Of a DNA stretch of 64,000 nt, positions 1-10,345 are shown in pieces. Both the position numbers and the translations under genes were made by a program. Numbering within the stretch: position 1 is the first letter of the stretch; every line of letters starts with the position of its first letter. Source of the DNA: Ricinus communis (Eukaryota > Streptophyta > Magnoliopsida > Malpighiales > Euphorbiaceae); the NCBI RefSeq assembly GCF_019578655.1, contig NC_063257.1:9548001-9612000 (forward strand), given 5' to 3'. The notes below the pieces were generated by a model, which ran no database searches, was not told the origin of the DNA, and saw nothing but the letters and a program-made list of their open reading frames with translations.

Positions 1-783
1 GAGGGATCATAACATTTATACCCCTTTTTTGTGAGGAATACCCTAAGAAAATGGTTTTAACTGAACTTTTGTCAAACTTGTGATGGCATTTGAAATGGAC
101 ATAACAAATGCATCCAAAAACTCTGATGTGCCCTAATTCTATTTTGCGTCCTTTCAGAATTTCTAATGGACTTAGATTCTGTAAGGTGACGCTTGGTAAT
201 CAATTAATTAGATATGTAGCAGTAAGAATGGCATCAGACTAATAGATATTAGAGACATGATTATTGAAAAGCAAAGTCCTAGTGACTTTAAGAAGGTGGT
301 GATTTTTTCTTTTAGAAATCCCATTTTGCTCGGGGGTGTTAATGCACGTAGTTTGATGCAAAATATCTTTTTTTCTTAAAAATTCAGTGAAATATTTGTT
401 GACATACTCAGTACCATTATCTGACCGGAAGATTGTAATGTTGGTATCATATTGATTTTGAATAAAATGAAAAAAATTCTTGAAAGTAAGTGAAAACCTC
501 ATTTTTTTCCTTTAAGTAAGAAAACCAAAGTAGTGCGGGAATAGTTATCAATGAATGTGACAAAATATCTGTAATGATCATAAGATTCAACAGGGGCAGG
601 ACCCCAAACATCAGAATGGATTAACTCAAAAGATTTGGTAGAGACAATGGAAGATAAAGGAAAAGGCAAGCGAGTGTGTTTTAAAAATTTGCACACATCA
701 CAGCAACTAGAATTCAATTTATAACAAAATAATTTATTTAAGATAGAATTAGATGGATGCCCAAACCGCCAATACATTAACAT
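1..783 (-). pseudogene. copia integrase remnant
   Basis: Frame 783-499 carries the GAG-pre-integrase HHCC-type block (RFGHPSN and CCDVC) and the first catalytic aspartate in HSDVWGPAP. After a frameshift near 500, frame 502-239 carries the second aspartate in FRSDNGTEY and the catalytic-glutamate region TPEQNG. From 238 to 1, continued minus-strand translation still resembles the integrase C-terminal part (SPLEIL, RVFGC and FLGYS blocks) with one stop near 205. The element continues past the window edge. Confidence 0.8.
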
Positions 784-906
784 GCCTTGATTGACACTGG
801 GAGAGGCCGTGAGGCATTGGCTGGTTGGGTTGTTAAGGTAATACAGTCTTTTTTTCTAGTCGCCCTTCACCAATCGTCTTCCCTATTACTCGATCCTGAT
901 ATTGCA

Positions 907-1160
907 TTATAAATGGTGAGAAATAACATTGTAATTTAAATTACGAGTTAACTTACCAACAGACAATGAATTTGATTTAAAGTCAAGTAATAGTAATACA
1001 TTATGTAATTGTTTATTAAGTAGCGTGGCAGTGCCTTGGCCGTAAATAATAGCCTTATTTCCATTGGCGACTGTCGCATGTTGGGAATCAGTAATGGGTG
1101 TAAGATTCTGCAAGTTCATTGGATTCTATGACATGTGATCGGTGGCTCCGGAATCAATAA
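907..1160 (-). pseudogene. copia aspartic protease remnant
   Basis: The minus strand encodes WIIDSGATDHMS, with the protease aspartate codon at complement 1153-1155, followed by an in-frame TAG at 1126-1128. Reading resumes as NPMNLQNLTPITDS and runs to 907. The DSGAT box and the following VANG block are typical of copia protease, which processes the polyprotein. The stop just after the active site kills it. Confidence 0.75.
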
Positions 1161-1325
1161 TCCAGTGATTTTTTCTTTGACATATATTAGCAAAATTTAA
1201 GGAAGAATGTGATACCGAACCTGACCCGTCGGACTGCTGCTGAACCAATGCTTAAATTTGGGACAGCAATTGTATGAGGTGCATGGTAGGAACTGTCGGG
1301 TTGGATCAGTTGGAGCAGATTCGGG

Positions 1326-2365
1326 TCAGCCGGGTCGGATTGAGTCAGCTAAGTTGGAGCCGGGTCGGGTCGGTTGGGCTAAAGCTGGGTCGGGTCGGAT
1401 GTCCGGGTCTGGTCGGTACATGATTTTCGGACCGAGAATAAAAACCTTGTCTTTCACCCTTGTCATTAGGGTTTTCCTTCTCTGCTCTTCCTGCCGCTCC
1501 TCCAAACCGAAACCCTCTGTCCCGCTTCGCTCCTCCTCTCTCCCAGCCATGATTCGGCCTAAGCTAGGGGTGGAGATGCCAGCAAGCATCATGATGGTGA
1601 CCCTATTTTTTACAGTGGTCACATCGTTCGACGCTGCTTGGGTCTCCCCTTGGCCCGGCAGAGTCGTGTGTCGGGAGACGACGAGTCGAGCAGGCACGAT
1701 TTTTGGCAGCATCGAGCGAGGAAGAGATGTTCATGAGGCTTCTGCGAGTCTCTTCTTGCTGGACGTTCGCTATTACCGCGTCAATCTTTGGAAGCTCTGT
1801 CGACATAAGGATCTGTGACCTCAAGCTCTCATAGCTTGGGTCCAGTCCTCCCAGGTATATGTATACTAGATCCTGTTCTGATCTCCTCTGAATTTCTTGT
1901 GGGTCAATCGTAAGGGGAAGGTAATTCTGAAGTTCTTCCCATCGAGTTAAGACTTCTGTGGCATATTCTGAGTCATTCCTTATCCCTTGTGTGATCTGTG
2001 CAAGTTCTTGCTTGAGATTAAATATATGTGCAAAGTTTTGTTGATGTCCATATAGCCCTTTCATTTTTGTCCATACTGCCTGTGATGATTCTAACAGCAT
2101 GCATAGCCTGGAAATTTGGGACACCATTGTGTTGTTAGTATAGACATAACCATGTGGTCTGTTGTTTGCCATTCTTCTATTTTTTTTCTTCTTCTTCTTC
2201 TGTCGGGGCTTCTGGCCTTTCTAGTTTTGGTTTGGGTTTAGTCCCTGTAATGAATCCTAGTTTCCTCCTGCCACTAATCCCAATGTAGACAGATTTAAAC
2301 CACTCGAAGTAGTTTTGATTACCTCTCAAAATTACACTAGTTAATTTGTTATCATTTTGAAACAT
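1326..2365 (-). pseudogene. copia Gag remnant with frameshifted zinc knuckle
   Basis: Minus-strand frames 2365-2177 and 2172-1603 give a copia Gag: an N-terminal block with the WFKS motif, then a capsid-like region containing the LYGHQQNFAHIFNLKQEL stretch and a YLGGLDPSY block. The nucleocapsid zinc knuckle starts CDHCKK near 1610 and continues GH...C in another frame, so a one-base slip in an A-run splits the C-x2-C-x4-H-x4-C motif. Past the knuckle, frame 1712-1326 holds a low-complexity linker rich in RPDP/RPG, encoded by a cgggtcgg-rich stretch at about 1310-1420. Gag would form the particle; this copy is broken. Confidence 0.75.
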
Positions 2366-2449
2366 GATGAACTTCCGAAAGGAATTCTGAGAAGAATTGT
2401 GGGGTTGGTTTTTGTTTGCTTTGATTGATTCTTCACAGGTTTGAATCCT

Positions 2450-2461
2450 GCTCTGATAACA
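2450..2461 (-). other. Primer-binding site (initiator tRNA-Met) of the left copia element
   Basis: The minus strand reads TGTTATCAGAGC, one mismatch from TGGTATCAGAGC, the usual complement of the plant initiator-tRNA-Met 3' end. It sits immediately inside the LTR, which fixes both the element's orientation and the LTR border. Confidence 0.75.
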
Positions 2462-2929
2462 TGTTAAATTTTTATGATCAATGAAGAGTATATTTGATAT
2501 ATGAATTCTGAGATTACAATATTTGAAGATTGAGTATTTATATACATGAGGTGCAACGGTAGCCTAATCTATACAGGTTGCCTTGTAAACTCTGTCCAAT
2601 TTCCTTTTCTGTTTAGGGAAGGCTGAAGTGACCACTCCCTGACACAGAGATGGTTGCTCCCTTTTCCTGTTGCCTGTGATGAGTAGCCATGCCCAGACTT
2701 TTCTGCCTGCGCAGTGTCTGAGGCTTCCTTTCCTGCTTCCTTTAGTTTACTGTCTTCAACAAAGGCAACGCATATTAGGTCGTCGAGATTCAGCGAAGAC
2801 AGAAATTGGTGAATTTGGTCATGGCATGTGGAAGAATGTGCGCGGAAGGCTGGAATTGAAATAAAGCAGAAGAAGGCGGAGTAGTTTAGGACTGAGCTTC
2901 TCTTACCTGGCCTTCAAGATTTCTCAACA
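2462..2929 (-). repeat. 5' LTR of the left copia element
   Basis: The segment begins TGTTAAAT and ends CTCAACA on the plus strand, giving the TGTT...AACA ends expected of an LTR on either strand. It directly abuts a primer-binding site at 2450-2461. Length is about 468 bp. The right border is inferred from the inverted end motif only, because the second LTR is outside the window. Confidence 0.6.
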
Positions 2930-4200
2930 ACGTTGTGTACTTGTGATGAAACCTAAATTCAAGATAGAACACTAGGTGTTCTTGTTCTTGCATTTTCGAA
3001 GGTTTAGTACTAAGAACCATATTAATTGTTGTAGACATTATTGAACAAACAAAATTTCAAGATTTTGAAGACACAAGACCACAAATTTCTGGCCTGGTAA
3101 GTGTATATATAGGTTCCGAAATTGGCAGCTTGTGCATGAAATCCTTTCCGACCAAGTAAAGGATTTTATGAGACATGGATTGTGATCTCTTGTAATTAAT
3201 GAACTCATAATTAAGGATTTCGCAATTCAATATGAACAAAAAGAAAAAAAGATGACCGTTAATTGGTCTGGGTTCACGTCCATGACTCAAAAGTTTAACC
3301 GGGTTGGTGTTTTTTATGCACAGGCCAAGTTCATACCCAAACGAAGGCCCATAACGCTAGCTTTGATATTTTAAGTTAATTGTATTTTACTCCCACTCAG
3401 TTTTTCGAATTTGTCACATCCATCCCTCCTCCTGTGTCTCTTTTGATTATCTTCATTTTAATCTCTATCTGTTTGGTCGTTTAGGAAAATTGCTTACAGC
3501 ATAAAACACTTTTCTATTATATCTTTAAAAAATTAAGCCAATTTTAAAAGAATAATAAATTCTCAAATTTGAAAAATAGGAAGCCATTTGTTAACTTTTA
3601 CACAGATATGTAAAAGTACAATCGGTCACGTCTGGCTACCACCAGTACCAATCATTAGATGGTCATCTAGAAAAAAATTGTAACTTCTATTTCTTTAGCA
3701 TAATTTTTCTAATCTTTAATAAATTGAGATTATTAAAATTTTAATAAAATTTGAATATTTTAATTCGATCTATCCTTCACCTCATTTGTATATCATCTCT
3801 CCATTTTATCCGTACCATTCACCCAAGTCCGTTTTAGCTCCTGAATTTTTTGTGAATATACTCAATCTCACTCTTTTCGTCTTTTACGGCTAATTTAGTC
3901 CAAAATTGTTTCTAAATATATTTAGCTCGTGTTAATCATCTTTTAAAAGAGCGAGTTGCACGCATTAAAAGAATAATAAATTGAATTAAGTTATATATAT
4001 TAGACATTATTGAAGAAGCAAATTAGACATTATTTTATATTTTAAATTGAATTAAGTTATATATATTAAAAATAATAAATATTAATTTTAAATATTACTA
4101 CTAGTTAATTGAAGTCATCACTAACAATTCACTGCTAGCATCATCGTCAAAATAAAAGAGAAAAAAAAAACTCATCAACTTTATCACAAAAATAGAGCAA
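2930..4200. other. Intergenic, no gene seen
   Basis: No coding region with family resemblance or codon structure was found. The sequence becomes increasingly AT-rich rightward. Short open frames here (for example 2670-2864 and 3057-3290) have no recognisable domain. Confidence 0.6.
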
Positions 4201-4612
4201 AAAGACGAACTTGTATCTCTCCACCCTTGAATTAAAAATAGAAAAATGTAATAATACTTTACTATCACATTCATTACTCATAAATACAATCTCACCATAA
4301 AAGAACAAACACAATTTCAACCTCGCACGCCCATCACCAATGTCACGGGCTTGGTCTTTCCTACCAACGAACCGTGCGACACTAGCTACTTTCTCATGCA
4401 AACAAAAAAAGACGAACTTGTATCAGTCCACCCTTGAATTAAAAATAGAAAAATGTAATAATACTTTACTATCACATTCATTACTCATAAATACAATCTC
4501 ACCATAAAAGAACAAACACAATTTCAACATCGCACACCCATCACCAATGTCACGGGCTTGGTCTTTCCTACCAACGAACCGTGCGACACTAGCTACTTTC
4601 TCATGCAAACAA
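4201..4612. repeat. 207-bp tandem duplication across the gypsy LTR border
   Basis: Two nearly identical copies lie head to tail: 4201-4407 and 4408-4612. Each contains about 140 bp of non-LTR flank followed by the first ~65 bp of the adjacent LTR (TGTCACGGGC at 4341 and again at 4548). Matching bases are offset by exactly 207. Because the unit includes the LTR edge, the duplication happened after the retrotransposon inserted. Confidence 0.9.
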
Positions 4613-5031
4613 GTAAGCTAGTTAGCCTTACTCTTCAAATACTAGGCAAAATACTAGCTAGGATGGCAAGAAGAACAAAAGAGAGCTAGAGACAACTTGG
4701 AGAGCTTTTGTAAAGAGAAATATCTTGATTTCTACTTGATTTACTTGATGATTACAAATGAATTCTCTAAGCTATATATAGGCCTCTACCTCTTCAATGA
4801 ACGGTGAGGATACATTTGATCTAATGGCTAAGATTAAGTATCTAGAATGTTCTACACACTTCCATACTTATCTACACATTATACATGCTTTTAGATTATT
4901 CTAGAATATTTCAGATGCTTCCAAATGATTCTAGAACATTCTAGAATCCTCCCTTGCGTTGTAGCAAACTCTGGAGGCTTCTTGGGCCTTTAAACCTTCA
5001 TGCGAGAAGGGGAAATCTGCAGGCTGTGACA
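4548..5031 (-). repeat. 3' LTR of the gypsy element
   Basis: This LTR lies downstream of the element in its own (minus) orientation. It starts TGTCACGGG and ends GGCTGTGACA on the plus strand and aligns over its whole length with 7567-8049. It is preceded on the minus strand by the polypurine tract at 5032-5043. Confidence 0.9.
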
Positions 5032-5043
5032 TTCTCCCCCACT
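5032..5043 (-). other. Polypurine tract of the gypsy element
   Basis: The minus strand reads AGTGGGGGAGAA directly against the 3' LTR. This is the expected primer for plus-strand DNA synthesis. Confidence 0.75.
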
Positions 5044-5460
5044 CATTTTGGCGACGTCCTCGTCGCGTCCCCGCTGTATGCCTCGATTATGTCCTTGAAG
5101 TTCCTTGGCAAATCTTCGGCCTTGATGGGGAAGGAGCTTTACCATCACTAAGCCTCCCTCCTCAAACTCTGAGTGAATCTTCTTTCCATCCGCCCACTTC
5201 TTCATTCTCTTGGCTGCCTTGGTTAGAGGAGCACATGCCCTGTCGGCTTTCTCATGCCATCCTTTGGGCTTCGATAATGGCTTTAACAATTCGGCAGGCT
5301 TGTTTTGTTCCACCTTGCCTTGATCCAACGAAAGAAAGTTAGCGCTAATGGTGAAAGCTAACTTTGCCTTGCTACTTAGCGCATCGGCCACTAAGTTTGC
5401 CTTTCCCGGCTTGTACTCCTTCGCAAAATCGAACTCTGCAAGGGATGCTTGCCATCTTAC
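5044..5460 (-). pseudogene. gypsy RNase H end fused to integrase C-terminus
   Basis: Minus-strand translation starts with WQASLAEFDF and KPGKANLVADALS, the typical end of gypsy RNase H. Within about 40 codons it passes into a KAAKRMKKWADGKK and VMVKLLPHQ block, characteristic of the region after the integrase core. The HHCC zinc finger and the DDE core are missing. Two deletions are therefore needed: one from early reverse transcriptase to late RNase H, and one removing the integrase core. Confidence 0.8.
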
Positions 5461-6216
5461 TTACTTCGGAGTTAGTTTCTTTTGCTTAAGTACCGGTGGT
5501 TCACATGGAGCCTTGGATGGCCTAGTTTGGCTAGCATCCAACAACTCTTTTGGTCGCCTCCGCAACTCTTCTAACTCAAGAGGTGCCATGTTATAAGGGA
5601 CTGCTGCAAGCGGCTTCGTACTTTCTACCAGCTCCATTTTTTGATCTACCACTCTCTTCGGTGGGAGCTCTTTCGGTAACTCCGCAGGCATTACGTTCCC
5701 GAACTCATCTAGGAACCCTGTTTTCTCTTTTGGCACTTCATCTTGTGGCAAGATTGTCACTTCTTCCTTTAGTGTCGTAAGGAATGTGGGCTGAGCCTTC
5801 TTAACCCGCTCATATAGTTGCATGGCCGAGATCTTCATGGCTTTTACCTTAGCTTCTCGTTTCAACGGTACCAGGCAAGTATTTCCTTGCTCCAAGATAC
5901 ATATGGTGTTGGCAAAAGGAAGTGGGAATGCATTCACTTTATCCAATAATTTTATGCCAAGCACCATTTCATAATCATCCATCGTAATAATGGAAAAATC
6001 CAAGAGGCCAGACCACTCACCGAGGCTTACTTTGACATCTCGCGCAAATCCACATGTCACGCTCGGTGCCGAATTAACAGCCTTGAGCCACCCTTGCTCC
6101 TTTGCATACTTGATGCCAAGTCTCTCTACCTCTTTTACCTCGAGAAAGTTGTTGTTAGCCCCGGTATCTACCAATGCTTCTACCGTACGGCTTCTAACCT
6201 TCGCCTCGACGAACAA
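5461..6216 (-). pseudogene. gypsy protease joined to a truncated reverse transcriptase
   Basis: The frame overlaps the Gag end by 37 bases in a different phase, so there is one shift near 6216. It contains the pepsin-like retroviral protease motif VDTGANNNFL and the conserved LGEWSG and MVLGIKLLD blocks. It then reaches the very start of reverse transcriptase (VPYNMAPLELEELRR, RPSKAP, PVL). The frame ends at a stop at 5461, where the sequence jumps directly to the end of RNase H; the catalytic YxDD region is absent. Confidence 0.85.
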
Positions 6217-7532
6217 TCGGCCTTTCTTTCGGACTTGGGCATCTCAAATTTGGTTTTGATGGCACTGAGGAGTTGTAGTGACCCCATATTGGACTCCTCT
6301 TGCACTCGTTGGTGTTCTTCCCTTTCTTCGACCAACACAGAGAGCTTGTTCTTCGTAGGGCACTCTCTTGCCTTATGCGGTCCATCGCAGAAGAAACACT
6401 TGATACGAGGCTTTTCTCCACCTTTGTCATCCTTGTTGCCATGGTTGCCTCCCTCTCTGGTCTTGTCACACCTGTAGGAGCCTTCCTTTTTGTGGTGGCA
6501 GTCTCCCCCACTCTTTCCGTTGTCGTTCCTTTCTTGGTCAGGCTTGTGCTTATCTTGCCTCTTGATTTCTATCAAGGATTCGGCTACGGCAATAGCAGTG
6601 TTGAGGTCTTGGAAACCACGGTGCTCCAACTCCAACCTTCCCCAAATCTGCAACCCATCAGTGAATGCAGACAAGGCTTCTTCATCTGTATAGTTAGGAA
6701 TTTCAAGGAGTGTGTCAGTGAATTCTTTAACATACTCCTTGATGCTTCCCGTATGTGAGAGTCGCCGCAACTTGGCCCTTGCATCTCTTGTAGCATTCTT
6801 GGGGTAGAATTGCTTCTTCAAATCTTCCTTGAATTCTCCCCATGAGTTAATGGTGCACGTCCCTTTTTCTATGTCGCCACTCCTCTTTCTCCACCACAAC
6901 ATTGCAGTATCTTCTAGGAAAAGTGCGACAGCATCAACCTTCTTGGCTTCTTCTACTAAGCCAAGTGCCTTGAAGTATTGCTCCAAATTCCATAGGAAGT
7001 TATCAATTTCCTTCGCGTTCCTCGAGCCTTTATAAGCTTTAGGCTTCGGAACATCTATCTTCGATGGAGTAGAGACTATCATAGGCACGCTTCCACCCCC
7101 ATGGATAGCTGCCTTCTTACAGAGGATAAGCTCTTCCTCGGTTGCCAACAACCTAGCAACCATCCCATCAAGCATTTCCCTCAACGTCATAACCTCGGCA
7201 AGGAGAGTTTTCTCCACGGTCTTGGCTTGTTCTTAACACTTGGACATCCCCTCGTTCAAGGCAGCTTGCATCCCTTCTTGAAGCTCTTCTCTCCCATTCT
7301 CGAACTCCCCGATGCGTTGCTCTAAATCCCAGAATGTATCCTGTCCCTCGACCACAGTTAGCTTTATCTTTGCTAGCCTGGCATCCATGTCAGTCACAAC
7401 ATCCCTCGACCTTCCTCTTTCCTTCCTTGGTGGCTTGGACGTTTCCGGTTGGTCCTTCACAACCTCACTCTAGGGTTGCCTTACCTCTTCCGGAACTCTA
7501 GCAGCCTCACTTGCTCCCGATGTTTTTGCCAT
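6180..7532 (-). pseudogene. gypsy Gag with two in-frame stops
   Basis: The most likely start is the ATG at complement 7530-7532 (MAKTSGASEAARV). The frame is broken by TAG at 7470-7472 and TAA at 7233-7235, then runs open from 7217 to 6180. It contains a coiled-coil-like N-terminus, the retrotransposon-gag capsid block (WWRKRS, FKKQFYPKNA-like and YVKEF motifs), a charged linker and a CCHC zinc knuckle, CFFCDGPHKARECP. The protein would form the particle and bind RNA. Removing the two stops would give one continuous frame, so these are point changes and not rearrangements. Confidence 0.85.
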
Positions 7533-7554
7533 TTCAATGATTGTCTAACCTTGT

Positions 7555-7564
7555 CCTGATACCA
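7555..7564 (-). other. Primer-binding site of the gypsy element
   Basis: The minus strand reads TGGTATCAGG two bases inside the 5' LTR. It matches the first nine or ten bases of the plant initiator-tRNA-Met primer-binding site. Confidence 0.75.
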
Positions 7565-7566
7565 AC

Positions 7567-8049
7567 TGTCATGGGCTTGGTCTTTCCTACTAACGAACCG
7601 TGCGACACTAGTTATTTTCTCACGCAAACAAGTAAGCTAGTCAGCCTTACTCTTCAAATGCTAGGCAAAATGCTAGCTAGGATGGCAAGAAGAACAAAAA
7701 AGAGCTAGAGACAACTTGGAGAGCTTTTGTAAAGAGAAATATCTTGATTTCTACTTGATTTACTTGATGATTACAAATGAATTCTCTAAGTTATATATAA
7801 GCCTCCACCTCTTCAATGGACGGTGAGGATACATTTGATCTAATGGCTAAGATTAAGTATCTAGAATGTTCTACACACTTCCATACTTATCTACGCATTA
7901 TATATGTTTCTAGATTATTCTAGAATGTTTCAGATGCTTCCAGATGATTCTAGAACATTCTAGAATCCTCCCTTGCATTGTAGCGAACTCTGAGGCTTCT
8001 TGGCCCTCTGATCCTTCGTACGAGAAGAGAAAATCTGTGGGCTGTGACA
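7567..8049 (-). repeat. 5' LTR of the gypsy element
   Basis: Direct repeat of 4548-5031, with substitutions scattered along it and one small cluster near its right end. Transcription of the element on the minus strand would start in here. It is followed on the minus strand by the primer-binding site at 7555-7564. Confidence 0.9.
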
Positions 8050-8275
8050 CCAATTACAAACATTAATTGCTTGAGAAAATTATGCTTTAATTCACTTATG
8101 GGCATTCATTATGACATGCTTATCACATCATGGGGGTGGTGAAAGGAGGGCCCCAATCGGTAGAAAAAAACATGAAATTCCTTCGATTATCCTGCTTTCT
8201 AATTCACTTAGAAAAGAATCATCAATGTAAATTTCAAAAACTTAATTAAATTTAAATTTTAGTCAGTCTAATAAT

Positions 8276-8452
8276 CAAATTTTTAATTTAATTAAATAGA
8301 TATCTAAAGTTATTTTTTTTATAATAATTTAATACTTTTTGATGTGTATTTTTATTCAATATATCCACATACATTATCAAAAAATGTTTAAATATTATTA
8401 AAAAATAAATTTTAGCCATATGTTAGGTTAAATTAAAAATTAAAAATTTAGA
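8276..8452 (+). repeat. MITE-like repeat, copy 1
   Basis: The element starts with AAATTTTTAATTTAATT and ends with its near-inverse AATTAAAAATTAAAAATTT, so it has AT-rich terminal inverted repeats. Its core (TATTCAATATATCCACATAC, then GTTTAAATATTA) is found again in reverse orientation at about 10130-10345. Two copies in opposite orientation argue for a mobile family and against chance AT-richness. Confidence 0.5.
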
Positions 8453-10129
8453 TATTAAAAGAAAATAAGATTCATATATCAGTAAGTCTAGATCGAAAGT
8501 TAAATTAATCGATATAAATTGAATGATATATATATAACAAATCTAATAAGGAGATTGAGGAAAAGACCACTGTCATTGTCATATTTTCATGAATTTATGA
8601 AATAAGACAAAAGTGTATATTTGATATGCAGAATTAAGATTTTCTCCCCAGCCACCATCTTAAAAGAAACCTGTCTCTTTCTAGGGGACAGAAAAGAGAC
8701 TCTGAACTTTGGTAAATAATCACATTGGACCACCAAATCAAAATTTTGGAATTAATAAATTTTTTAGGCTAACAATAACTTGCATATTTAATTGATTACA
8801 TAAGCAAATTACCTTACTTTCAGTAATATGAATCGGAAAACAATAAATTCTAACTGCCTCTTCTTTTTCATTAATTTTTTTATTATTATTACTTTTGTTG
8901 AACCGACGAGTTTTTCTTACTAAAACTAATATATCTTAATTCAATAAATATATTTTCAATTTATTTATTTTTATATGGAACTTCTTGATTTTTATTTCAC
9001 GGAATTTGTAATACCTTTATTTGAATTGTAATATACTCTATGAAATTTAAATTTTTTTTTTATATAGATACTTATGAAATTCGATGAAGATAAATGTTAT
9101 TTATTGATATTTTCTCAATTAAATTATAAAAAAAACAATATACAGCTTAAAATAACTATCTAATGATACGCTTTGATTACCGAATCGCTAATTAGAAAGA
9201 ATATATTGATATAATTAAAAGTATAAATATAAATTTATATTTACAGTACTATAAATTTTTATATTTACAGTACTGTAATTTTAATTATCCCTTTGGGTTT
9301 GTGCTTTTAATTTTTTATATCTAATATGGTATCATAACTGCTTGGTGGTGAGTATTAAAAGCAGATTTTTTTATTTTTCTTAAAATGAAATAATTATCAC
9401 TCAAAATGAAATAATAATAATAATAATAAACTATTATATAGGATCCAGCATATATATTTTCTATTTTAAATTCAAGGTCAAAGAGAAAAATCAAACTTGG
9501 AGGCTTCTTGAATATATTAATGTCATAAATTTAATCTATTTTATAAACATGACCACTTATGTATTTATATTATAAAATAGTTTTTAAGCAATCAAAGAGT
9601 CCTTGAAGAAAAGATTGTTGCTGATGCAAATTGGATTTGCTAGCAGTGATACAGATAGAATTGTACGTCTCATTATAATTAATATTATAATTGGCCATTA
9701 TTAATGGATGTAATCCCATATTAATTCTGGATAAAGATTTATGAGTGCAAATTGCCAATTTTATATAACAATAGTTGATTTGGGTCAAAAATATTATATA
9801 ATATAGTTTTAGAGTTTGATTTTATGTTGCCTTGAAATTTGATGTCTGCCCACACCTGTAACAGCTCATAGCAGACTCTGAGGAGGTTTTAAATTGAAAT
9901 CTATTAAGTTGGAAATATGACAAATAATTTATAATTCTTTATTTTTCTTTTTAAAGTTGAAATATGACGAGCATTTAAGCATTCAATAATTATTGGAAGG
10001 AAGGTTGTTGGTCAATTGGGCAATCAATTTCAATCTATCTCACTATTTTTAATATATATATATATATATATATTATAATTTAAATATTTATTTTATGTTC
10101 TTAAATTTATGCAGATTAATTAGTTAACG

Positions 10130-10345
10130 TTTAACTTTCGATATAACATAACAAACACTTGAATTTTATTTGTTTTAATATCTAAATATCTATAATTTTA
10201 AATTTTAATTTTTGGTAATATTTAAACACTTTATATAATACATATGGATGTATTGAATAAAAACACATATAAAAAAAATATTAAAATATATATAAAAAAA
10301 AACTAAATATCTATTAAATTAAATCAAAAATTAAAAATTTAAACT
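10130..10345 (-). repeat. MITE-like repeat, copy 2 (inverted)
   Basis: The reverse complement contains ATGTGTTTTTATTCAATAC, ATCCATATG and GTGTTTAAATATTA, collinear with the 8276-8452 copy. The two copies differ by many substitutions, so they are old. The left border is approximate. Confidence 0.5.

Larger units (their letters stand above)
1..2929 (-). mobile_element. Ty1/copia retrotransposon, partial and degenerate (runs off the left edge)
   Basis: Read on the minus strand from 2929 leftward, the order is 5' LTR, primer-binding site, Gag, aspartic protease (DSG), then integrase; this protease-integrase order before reverse transcriptase defines Ty1/copia. Reverse transcriptase and RNase H must lie beyond position 1. 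Every coding block is interrupted by a stop or frameshift, so this copy cannot make its own proteins. It inserted before the stops accumulated; the right flank bases 2930-2934 are the candidate target duplication, but the partner end is outside the window. Confidence 0.88.
4548..8049 (-). mobile_element. Ty3/gypsy-type retrotransposon with large internal deletions
   Basis: Two ~484-bp direct repeats (4548-5031 and 7567-8049) with TGTCA...TGACA ends enclose a minus-strand primer-binding site, Gag, protease, a fragment of reverse transcriptase, a fragment of RNase H, the integrase C-terminus and a polypurine tract. CCAA flanks both sides (4544-4547 and 8050-8053), a 4-5 bp target duplication. 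The internal part is about 2.5 kb, well below a full gypsy element. The LTRs differ at roughly 30-40 positions by eye, so the insertion is not recent. With its cis signals intact but no enzymes, it is a non-autonomous derivative. Confidence 0.9.

Noticed and set aside
1258..1818. 186-codon plus-strand open frame
   Set aside because: It is antisense to the minus-strand copia Gag and its RPD-rich linker; its Gly/Arg/Ser content follows from that repeat.
4147..4608. Two related small genes on the minus strand
   Set aside because: The two similar open frames are just the two copies of the 207-bp tandem duplication, partly within the LTR.
5990..7325. Several plus-strand open frames opposite the gypsy element
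   Set aside because: They are shadows of the Gag and protease frames on the minus strand.
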